Shown here piece after piece: positions 54,471 to 64,000 of a stretch of DNA of 64,000 bases (its first letter is position 1; every line of letters begins with the position of its first letter). The DNA comes from Arabidopsis thaliana (Eukaryota > Streptophyta > Magnoliopsida > Brassicales > Brassicaceae): positions 2,294,101 through 2,358,100 of the forward strand of contig NC_003074.8 in assembly GCF_000001735.4 (NCBI RefSeq), read 5' to 3'. The translations under genes were made by a program, and so were the position numbers. Under the pieces are notes generated by a model. That model searched no databases. It worked only from the letters and a program-made list of their open reading frames with translations, and was not told the DNA's origin.

Positions 54471-57400
54471 AAACTAGACCAAAAAGACCACGTGTCATTT
54501 TTAACTTGATTTTTTCCATATACGTTCTAGAGAATAATAATTCATTATTTACATTTCTCATTTGAAATTATTAAAATAAAAAAATCTGATAACAAAAACA
54601 AACAAATTAAAGCCAAGAAAAATCCAGATTTTACGATGAAGAAAGAATTCTACGCGGAAAATGAACATCGTCAAGAAAACACACAAGGTTCAGAGAAATT
54701 ATCGAGTGCGACAGGAATATAGATAAGACTTTAATTTACAGCCGTTCGATATGATCCAAGAGTAAGATCCAAAGGTTAAAAACTTGAGAAGACAGATCAA
54801 ATGGACGTGAAGATTTGAAGTAGAGGATAATGTTTTATATACAAATTGTTATGTGTCGACGTGGAAGTAACACGTAACGTAGTTCTCTCTCGCGTGCATT
54901 GAATGTGACTTGGCGTAACAAGTCAGGTCCAGGCCTAGGTGCATGGGTTTGTCGTCTAGTTTCGACCACACCTGATAAAAGCCTTTAGGAGAGAGAATAA
55001 ACAAAAATTGGAGCACGTGGTCTAGATAAGGTTTATTAATATTTCTACATTTGTTTTTCTCTTTTGGTTTTATGCGAATATTCGGTTTTTCTTTTTCAGA
55101 CCAGATTTTGCTATCCACAACTGACCTAATCCTTACTGTCTTTGATTTTATTAACTTCGATTTATATCCATCGTTAATTATAATTAAAATAAAGTTATTC
55201 CTGCTTGTATTTAATTAATGATTCTATTACGACGGTCCAGTTATGCATTAATTAATCATGTGATGCTGCAAATCGAATGGTATAATTCCCGAGAAAGATA
55301 TTATAAGTAGGTCTCAAAGATCACGACTCATGAGTCGAACGAGTCATTGCATAAAGTTAGTCGGCATTGATCTCATCTACTACTATATGATAATAATTTG
55401 TTTATTGACCTAGCTAGTCAAATTTTCAAACGTTGCCGAGGCCTATTTTTATATTACTATACTACACTTTACCGAGAACTAATTTTATATTACTACTAAA
55501 CCAAAACAGGTTATGTATAATCTCGTTGATAAACACAAATAAAAAATCCAAGTTGATAGAATTATGGATGAAATTATTGTTTTCGATGATACAAACGATG
55601 GAAATATATAAATTATTCTTTAACTAATGAAATTCGATCGTTTTTCAGATTTACTTCTTGTACTGTACAATGCTGATTGTATAACTATGTAAATGTTTGG
55701 TGTAGTGTAGAGATCGTAGTGCGTGCACATGTACGTATAGAAAACTAAGGTCGTATTTCTGATCTTTAATCGCTGATTTCAGATCGATTATTTCTTTTGT
55801 TTATCTATTTGTTCTCTCTATGGCGAACACGCAACATGACGAATAAAAGAGGAAAAATCAGAGTTAGAGAATCGTCTTACGATCTCAGAGCATATCAATC
55901 AAGTTAATTTATTCCCATATATGACAAATCTTGTGTCAACACCAAATCAAATGTGTTTTCGATAGGACTTAACTAGTTTTCTCAACAGTTCTTTATTTTA
56001 GTTTTTGTATATGCAGATTTTATTTCGCAGCGTTAAAAGTCTTTTTGTTCAAACACTCTTCAGACCACTTGAGGTTTGCATATTGTTTTGTGAAATGAAC
56101 GAAGCAATTATGTAAACTCCCTCATTACTCTTTTGAAGAATAATAATAATAATAAAAAGATATTGATTCCTCGGTTATCTACCTCTTAAAAGACCTAAAC
56201 AGCAAAATACGATAGGTTGGGTGTGTGACCAAAAAAGGAAAAGACGAACGAAGAAGTAAGAAAGGAATATTAAAAAAAGAAGGAAAAATTAAAGAAATGG
56301 CCTTTGAGAGAATTGAAGTGGCCCAATGAGGGATGGAGCAGTCAAGTGTGGGGTCTCTCTCACCTCTCCACGTTTTTCGTCTCTTCGCTTCCCTTCGCCT
56401 TCTTTGCTCTTTAGTACGTGATTTTTTGGGACTCTTTTTTTTTTTCGTTTATTCATAATTTAATATTATTCTACTTATAATGATTCTCTTAGGAAACAAA
56501 CGAAAGAGCGATGGATATACTATTTATTTTATTAAATATTCTATGTAAATTAAGTTGCATGCACTCAACACTATTCAAGGCCAGCCAAAGCGGATTAGGA
56601 TATATTTGTTGTCTTCAAAGGGAGAAATAAAATAAATTGGATCTTAATTTATAGTTCTATTTGCTAAGATTGGCTAGTGGCTTCAACGAACTGTGCCCAT
56701 GCCTGCAATTGGCCACGGACTGAGCAGATGTTGTGGACGTAACGTATACCACTTTTAAACCACAAAATAAATTAATGTGAGCATCGGTTACTAAACGAAA
56801 TCAAATGGGAGATTAGGATACATCTTTACAAAATTAAAAGATGATTTGAAGTTCCTTTTTATTGCGTTTACTGCTTTAGGCATTCCTAGTATAGATGAAG
56901 ATGTTCAGACTTGATAAATTATTCAAGTTCTAAAACATTTTATGCATACAATTAACGACAATCACGCCCATCTATACATGCAAACAATGGTTTATTTCTA
57001 CTAGATTTTCGATTTTTAAGTTACATATTTAGAGAAATTGTGTGTGTATAAATATATGAATTGAAAGCCACGTTTTCCTATTTCACAACGCTGATTACGT
57101 AAGGTACAAGGTGAAGATGATATAGAAAGCATAACACGAAGGATGACTGGATGAGATTTGATCGTTCAGACTTGAGGCTTTTTTCTTTCATTTCATTGAA
57201 GTAGATATGTGGCTTTCAATAACCAAAGTATGGGATCCCCATTCTCTAGGGCTTGCTTTGACAAGAAACTGGGCCTCATGGTCAAGTTTTTATCCTATTT
57301 AAGGGTTCAAAGTCCCCCATACTCAACGGATCTCACCTTTTGGATTTACATCTATTGGTTTTATTAGGCTTTACACGTTTTTGTTTTCAATGGGCCTATT

Positions 57401-60400
57401 GAATTCATTCATAAAAGGATTCATGAGAGGAGAATCTTTATCCTCACTAATGAATAGAAGCATAAACATTCGCATCTTTGTTTTGTTAAATTGAGAACTC
57501 TCTATCTCTAGTACATTGTTCTTATGCTACAGAGTTACCATTTGATTATACATTTAAGATGATATATAAAATTCTATTGAATATTCAATGTCAACTAAGT
57601 TGCATACACTCAACATTTTCAAGCAAGCCAAAGTAAAGTTTATCCAACCATCTATATGGAGTATGATAAAATAAAGTTTTTTGTGTACGTTTAATTAAAT
57701 GAGAAACTTTAGTTTTATTTGGAACAATATCATAAACGTACTAAGTAGTAAGATTAAGAACATATAAAGGTTGCTAATTAGTAAAACAAAACATATCGGT
57801 TGTGTGTGACAAAAGAAACATACGTGTCAAATGGGCCTCTTTCATATATGTTCCACATAACATGATAACATTAATATGATAATTATTTTATTTCTTTCAA
57901 TTATTGGTCTTGTCTTCTATCTTACAACACTTTAATTGGCTTCCAAATACGTCCAAACCCCATTAATGATCTTCTGTACTCTATATATATGTTTTTTTTA
58001 ATCGAAAAAGTCTTTAATGTATGAACTAAAACTGAAAGATACGAACCAAGAATGGTTATTGTTTCATATTCAGAAATTTTTATCAGAAATATTTTCGATT
58101 CTCATGTATATATGGACTGAAAAATCACTATACACCAAAAAATAGCTTGTACCCATGAATTTCGACGTACATTCAACATTATTTCAAATTGAATCTTCCA
58201 TCATTTTGAACTGCATGTTGGAATATCAACATTACGTTTTTTTCAAAAAAGAAAAGAATATCAACATTCCGCCGACAAAACAATAGGGCGAGAGGAAGTG
58301 GAGAAGTTTGAGAATTCAAACACATACATATATAACATCAAGGATATTTCGCTATAAAAAACACTAAAAATATCCCAAGCATAAATATATAATATGTCCA
58401 GTTTAGTGTCCACATATATGTTTTATGTTAATATATTTTGACAATTTGACATTTCTTTTTAATGTTAACGTACACCACACCTTACATGCCAACAACTCAT
58501 AATTTCATGAATTTTCTCTGTGTAATTTCATCTGTAGATTACCAAACTCACTGCATTGTGAAGAAAATAACAAAGATTCATCAATTTTCTCTTGAATTTA
58601 ACCTTGTACCAAAAAAAAAAATATTTTCTTTCAGAAGATTCAGTTTGTTTTTTTCAAACTTTTGGAAATGACATGTTCAAGATAAGAGTGTTATTATCAC
58701 ACAATCAAAACTTAAAGGAAAAAAAAACAGAAACAAAGATAATAATTTGAGAAAGCAGAGATGTCTAGCAAGCAGAGAAAAAAAACGACAGTTCGAAGAT
58801 AACGAGGGCATTAGAAAGGGACACGTGGGTTAGAGGGTGGTCCTACGTAAACTGATTTTTTATCAGCAGTCCAGCTTGGCACTTGTGAGATTCTCTTCTG
58901 TGTTTGCAGATGAGTGGTGCCCACTTCTCAGAAATAATAGATATTATTCATACACGTGTCTATTTCAAAATGCCACTCAATAATAGTTGGTCTACTAACA
59001 ACTTCAAATTTGAGAATTGAGTTGACACTATTCTAACCTCAACACTTTGTATCGTTGTATATGAACATCGATCACCCACTCTTATGGATGGTGGTTAAAT
59101 AAACCGAAGTACAATAGTATTTTTTTTTATAAAAAAAATCCATACAAATTTAAACAAATTCAATAAATGTACTAATAATTTTAGTTTGAAGTTCTAACAA
59201 TTAACAATGTAGACAAAGTGCCAAGACAAATTCCGTGGCCAATATATATAACTTGGTTTAGTTAAAACATTTGTTGGAATTAAAACATATTTTCAAAATT
59301 TCATGTTTTGGTGGAAGAAGTCGTTTTCACCTTTTAAATTTGTTTCAGACATGGAGTGATGTGTCATCTTGTTTAATATTATTGTCTACAGAATGTTACT
59401 AAAAGGTGAAAACCAAATCTTGATAAAGAAGTTAATTATAAAACAAAATCTTCCGGTTACATTTTTTTGGTTTTTTTGAATGTTATAGATTTGGTCAACT
59501 CTCTTAATTCATCCAATCACGCGTCGAAAGCTATAATAACACTTGGTTGCTTTTTTTTTTTTAATACAATTTTGTTTTTAAAACGTTTAGAACAAAAATA
59601 AAAAGAAGAAAAAGAAAGAGTGAAAAACGGCAGGGGTAAAAACGTCAAAGAAGAAATAGAGAGAGAGAGTGAAGAGGAGTACAACAGAATCCACGCGGAA
59701 AGACAGCTGTTCCCATGTTGGAATAACTGTGCGGGTCCCACTTTCATTACACTCACTCCTCTCGCACATCTTCTAATTTTCGCCGCCGTTACCGTCTTTG
59801 GAATTTTTTTTGGTTTACCACACTAATGTTACATTTTTCGTTAGAGATGATTTTGTTTTTTGATTACAACCTCCTACGACGTTTGAGTTATTGAGATTAC
59901 TTTTATAAATTTCCTTACTCTGTTTCTTTGGGTCAACAATTCAAACAATGATGGTAATGGAGTGATCAATTGACAAAAAAAAAACACGAATCAAACAATG
60001 ATCGATTATATAAAGCTGTTATGGTCTAATAACTGAATAATAAAATCATCATAAGTAAGGAACCAAATTCGAATACTCGCAATAAACCAATAATAGTAAT
60101 TTAGTGGATAAAATAATAGTTATGGGTTCGGTGTCTTAAAGATTTGAGTTTGATCATCGTAATTCGTAAACCTTTGAAACATTTTCTGTTTTTTTCACAA
60201 ACTTTTGGGAATATTTGTTTTGGCTTGACAAACTCTCCAAATAGCTCTTTCGTCGTTTAAAATCTCTTAGTTACAAAACAATGTATTGAGGTTTCGAACT
60301 CCCAAAACCAAACACAAGGGAAAGATGAAAACCATTAGGCCGATCAATTACTATTAAGTTATAACTAGCTAAATTACCAATAACGTGTATGGATTTATAC

Positions 60401-60600
60401 CCAAAAAAATAAGTAAACGTGTATGAGTCTACGAGACAAATCGTGTCGGCTGTATTTTGACACCTTAGTCGCGAGGTAGGTCATACGTGCTGCATTATTA
60501 AATTCTTAATTTTGGTCGAATTAATTAGTAAATACTCCTAAATAATGACGTGGCAAATTCGGTGCAGGCCACAATTCTATTATAGTGAAGCACTAGAGTA
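54471..60600. other. Large intergenic region, no gene seen
   Basis: About 6.1 kb of AT-rich DNA. I saw a CACGTG near 58822, T tracts and scattered short frames. The stretch at 59620-59826 is open for 68 codons with a hydrophobic end but has no ATG. A CT-rich patch at about 56355-56410 could be a promoter for an unannotated transcript. No tRNA, snoRNA or hairpin precursor could be supported by eye. Confidence 0.45.
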
Positions 60601-60694
60601 CAACAACAACACTTGTGCCTCTTCTTCTCTCTTCCTCATATTTATTACTCTCTCTTTCACAAACACACAGAAAATAAATAAATAAAATTAATTA

Positions 60695-60700
60695 ATGTGA
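60695..60700 (+). promoter_or_regulatory. AUG-stop minimal upstream ORF in the PUB9 leader
   Basis: ATGTGA, a start codon followed directly by a stop, lies 84 nt above the PUB9 start codon and is the only upstream ATG I find in the probable leader. A TATA-like CTATTATAG near 60577 suggests transcription starts near 60605, so the element would be transcribed. AUG-stop elements, chiefly AUGUAA, are known in Arabidopsis to stall ribosomes; effect here is inference. Confidence 0.55.
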
Positions 60701-60783
60701 GAAAATCAATTCAAAAATTTGGACATACGTATCATCTGAGAGAAGAAGGGTTTGGTGAATACCGGCGGGTGGAACCGACGGCG

Positions 60784-62513
60784 ATGGCGAAGACCGGTGT
60801 TTTCGATTCGGATCCGACGGCGATTGCTAAAGCCAAGGAACTGAAGCGTGAGATGAAGAAGTTGCTGATTAAGATCGATGACGAAGATGATTTGGGTGTT
60901 CAGACGATTGATCAGTTACAGGACGCTTTGTCTGCGTTGAGAGAAGCGACGATGAGGAAGATGGCGAAATCTTCCTCGTTAGAGATGCTCGAGACTGTGT
61001 CTTGTCCTGAGGAGTTTCGTTGTCCTCTCTCTAATGAGCTTATGAGGGATCCCGTCGTTTTGGCTTCTGGTCAGGTTTGTGAACGTCGCATTTCGATTCA
61101 ATTCTTCTTCTTCTAGGGTTTTGAATTTTGCTGTTTCTGTGTTAGGTGACTGAAAATTTTGGATTTTTGGGGGAATTTTGATTGGCTTGAAACTTTTTCA
61201 TCTGTTTTCTCGACCCGACTGAGAGAATCCGACTCAGGTTTCATAAAGTTCTTGTTTTGTCGGTAGTTTCGGTAATGATTTTCGAAACGATGAAATCTGG
61301 AGATTTTATCATGTAAATGAAAAAAGTGATTTTTAGAGGATAATTATGTGTTCCTTAGCTTGTTTAATAAATCTGGAAAGCATATAACTAAAAATTTATA
61401 TATTTGTGTGTGATTTTGCAGACATACGACAAGTTATTTATCCAGAAATGGTTGAGCTCAGGGAACAGAACATGTCCCAAGACTCAGCAAGTTCTGCCTC
61501 ACACGGCTTTAACACCTAATCTCTTAATCCGTGAAATGATCTCGAAATGGTGCAAGAAGAACGGGCTTGAGACGAAGAGCCAATATCATCCCAACCTTGT
61601 AAATGAAGATGAAACTGTGACAAGATCAGATCGTGAGATTTTCAATTCCTTGCTCTGTAAAGTCTCTTCTTCGAACCTTCAAGATCAAAAATCAGCTGCC
61701 AAGGAGCTAAGACTTCTGACCAGGAAAGGCACTGAGTTCCGAGCTCTTTTTGGCGAATCTCCGGATGAGATCACCAGGTTGGTGAATCCCTTGTTACACG
61801 GGTCAAACCCAGATGAGAAGCTTCAAGAAGATGTGGTTACAACATTGTTGAACATATCAATACATGATGACAGCAACAAGAAGCTCGTCTGCGAAAATCC
61901 TAATGTGATTCCTCTCCTTATCGATGCATTGAGGCGTGGAACAGTCGCCACGAGAAGCAATGCAGCTGCAGCGATCTTCACTCTGTCAGCTCTCGATTCA
62001 AACAAAGTACTTATAGGGAAGTCCGGAATCCTGAAACCGCTTATCGATCTCCTAGAAGAAGGGAATCCATTAGCTATCAAAGACGTAGCTGCAGCGATCT
62101 TCACTCTTTGTATAGCCCATGAGAACAGGAGTAGAGCTGTGAGAGACGGAGCTGTTAGGGTTTTAGGTAAGAAAATCTCGAATGGGTTGTACGTTGATGA
62201 GCTTTTAGCTATATTGGCAATGCTTGTTACTCACTGGAAGGCTGTGGAGGAATTGGGTGAGCTCGGTGGGGTTTCATGGTTGCTGAAGATAACTCGAGAG
62301 AGCGAGTGCAAGCGAAACAAAGAGAATGCGATAGTGATACTGCATACTATATGTTTCAGCGACAGGACAAAGTGGAAGGAGATCAAAGAAGAGGAGAATG
62401 CTCATGGAACGATAACAAAGCTTTCGCGTGAAGGAACTTCAAGGGCGCAGAGGAAAGCAAACGGGATATTGGACAGACTGAGAAAAGCTATGAATCTCAC
62501 TCATACAGCCTGA
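60784..62513 (+). CDS. PUB9: Plant U-box E3 ubiquitin ligase with ARM repeats
   Basis: Two exons, 60784-61074 and 61422-62513, give 1383 nt (460 aa). The U-box spans about residues 74-147 (CPEEFRCPLSNELMRDPVVL, then ASGQTYDKLFIQKWL, then TCPKTQQVL, ending LIREMISKWCKKNG). The intron splits it after SGQ. The C-terminal half is an armadillo repeat array with NAAAAIFTLSALDSNKVLIG and DVAAAIFTLCIAHENRSRAV type units. The protein transfers ubiquitin from an E2 to substrates bound by the ARM region. PUB9 has been linked to ARK-type receptor kinases and ABA-dependent relocalisation. No N-terminal UND domain is present, fitting the short PUB class. The ATG at 60784 is preferred over the open frame upstream, which begins with GTG. 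Corresponds to At3g07360. Confidence 0.93.
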
Positions 62514-64000
62514 GAAAAGCCTTGAAATCTGCAATGTAAATTACCTAAAATCTTGTTTCTTTTTTTTACTTTATTTGGCTGTAAGAATTTTTGTAAATTA
62601 TTCATATCTTTAGGATCTGAATGGTTATTGGTTTTCGTATGTGAGATGTAAGTAGAAATCTGTGTGAATAGTTTTTGCGTTTGATGTTTCTGGAGAAATC
62701 AATCAATAAAATCAATGTTGGTGGCTTTATTCAGCTGTGAAAGCCTTGGTCAACAAGTAACAGTGTGTAGCTTTTCGTCTGTTTCTGTGTATAAATAAGT
62801 AGATTATTAAAAATACATAGAAAGGCTGTCATGTCGTGTTCCTCACATCACTGATAAACCACAAAGCAAATCAATCTAATTCCACTCTCTCTGGAAAAAG
62901 AGTTTATTACAGAGTCACGAGTTTTCCATTGATGTGATTTTTTCTCTATGTAATGTAACGTGACGATGTGATTCCTATTGTCGTGTTAGAAAAAAACAGT
63001 ACTTTTAAGTTTATTTATATATAAATAAATACTCATCAAAGCTTATAAATAAATTTCGACTATCACTGATGAATTATAAGTTTTGTTAGAAAACATAACG
63101 GAGTAGTTTTGTAATATATTTCTAAAAAATGTTCTAGACAAGGCAAGAAGCATGTAAGTAATGATAAAAATCACATGTATTTGGTTGGTTGGATTGCTTG
63201 GAAGTTAGAATTGAATCACGAAATTGCTAAAACTCGTGATTCGTAATAATTACAGGTCAACATATCGTGAGAAAGTTGAAAAAATGGAATATTTAATAGA
63301 GAGGATAGAATATGGATTCGTCCTAAACCACTCTTTGGTGTTATTCCTCACCAAACTTTCACAGAAAAGCCAAGAAAAGAAAGAATTTGATGCTTTCTTT
63401 TTAACTTTTTATCCCCAAGAAGTAACGTTTACAATTCATTGGATACAAAAAAAGAAATAAATCCCATAAAGGAAGAAAAAGAATCGTAATAATCCACAAC
63501 CACAATGGTGGGTTTACCTTTTATGTGTCCCCAGTGGAAATCATATAGATAAAGAAAATAGTAGTTTTATTTCTATTTAAAAGACCCCAAGATTTACGCC
63601 TTATTAGGCAGAATTCATTCAATACTTTGAATACCTTATGATGGCCCATGTCTTTTGCTTTCTTTCAACTTTGATGAACATTCAACTAAATCATTGTTTT
63701 TCTACACTATTGCATGACAACTTTTTGTTTTTATATTGAATTTTCAGGCTTTCAGTTTTATTTTAGATGATTAATCACACAATCCAGATTTTTTTCATGG
63801 CACAGAACCGGAGTGGTCCAAGAAGGTTTCAAAAAATACTTAAGCATGCCTTGGACTACATCCTAATGAGATACAATTCATCAATCTTGTTGACGTCAGA
63901 GAACTGCATCTAAATCTGTCTGTTATTGGGCTTTTCTCAATGATAAACAATATCTGTATGTATGTTATTGGGCTTTCCTCAATAGTAAATAAATTCTGTA
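62514..64000. other. 3' flank of PUB9 and intergenic DNA
   Basis: PUB9 3' UTR with AATAAA-like signals (CAATAAAATC near 62704). The remainder is AT-rich; the 78-codon frame at 63224-63460 has no recognisable domain and no promoter features. Confidence 0.5.

Noticed and set aside
59620-59826. Plus-strand frame with a hydrophobic end.
   Set aside because: It begins at GTG with no in-frame ATG and overlaps equally long minus-strand frames.
1-64000. CRISPR arrays, rRNA, tRNA and intact transposons.
   Set aside because: No regularly spaced repeats, no convincing cloverleaf and no transposase or reverse-transcriptase frame were seen on either strand.

Overview
This window is plant nuclear DNA, most probably Arabidopsis thaliana chromosome 3 or a very close relative. 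Genes are spaced 1-5 kb apart, have short AT-rich introns with GT..AG borders, and are separated by AT-rich DNA. I rebuilt the exons by hand. Several proteins come out at the length I remember for Arabidopsis proteins in the At3g07220-At3g07360 interval: FHA protein 320 aa, second FHA protein 251 aa, GTP cyclohydrolase 466 aa, PPR 880 aa, eIF2B-beta 407 aa, GH17 460 aa, CSLC6 682 aa, bHLH62 456 aa, PUB9 460 aa. Locus names are from memory, not from a search.

Layout. 1-1019: start of a trypsin-fold protein on the minus strand, running off the left edge. 2224-2710: a broken copy of the DPM3 subunit of dolichol-phosphate mannose synthase. 3868-16530: a duplicated block. Two FHA-domain genes flank a 46-aa wound-responsive-type protein, two tandem NTF2+RRM genes and an AFP/NINJA-family repressor. 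The second FHA gene carries an internal deletion that shifts its C-terminus out of frame. 16.5-21.3 kb is gene-poor and AT-rich. 21351-22959: GTP cyclohydrolase I (folate synthesis). 23839-26301: a Lys-rich nuclear-type protein. 27640-30282: a mitochondrial-type PPR protein. 30867-33280: eIF2B beta. 33957-35577: a plastid-type DUF760 protein. 38224-39825: a GH17 glucanase with an X8 domain. 42021-44842: CSLC6, a Golgi-type xyloglucan backbone synthase. 47088-49188: bHLH62/CIB3. 53574-54470: a DUF506 protein. 60784-62513: the U-box/ARM E3 ligase PUB9. Large spaces at 49.2-53.6 kb and 54.5-60.6 kb hold no gene I can support.

The genes do not form one pathway; this is ordinary plant housekeeping and regulatory content. 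The most informative material is in the first 17 kb. Local duplication has produced paired FHA and NTF2/RRM genes that are diverging by deletion, exon-module gain and tail-repeat expansion. An AFP-type repressor there has a dense CACGTG cluster upstream. Nothing suggests a mobile system, a CRISPR array or a recent foreign insertion.
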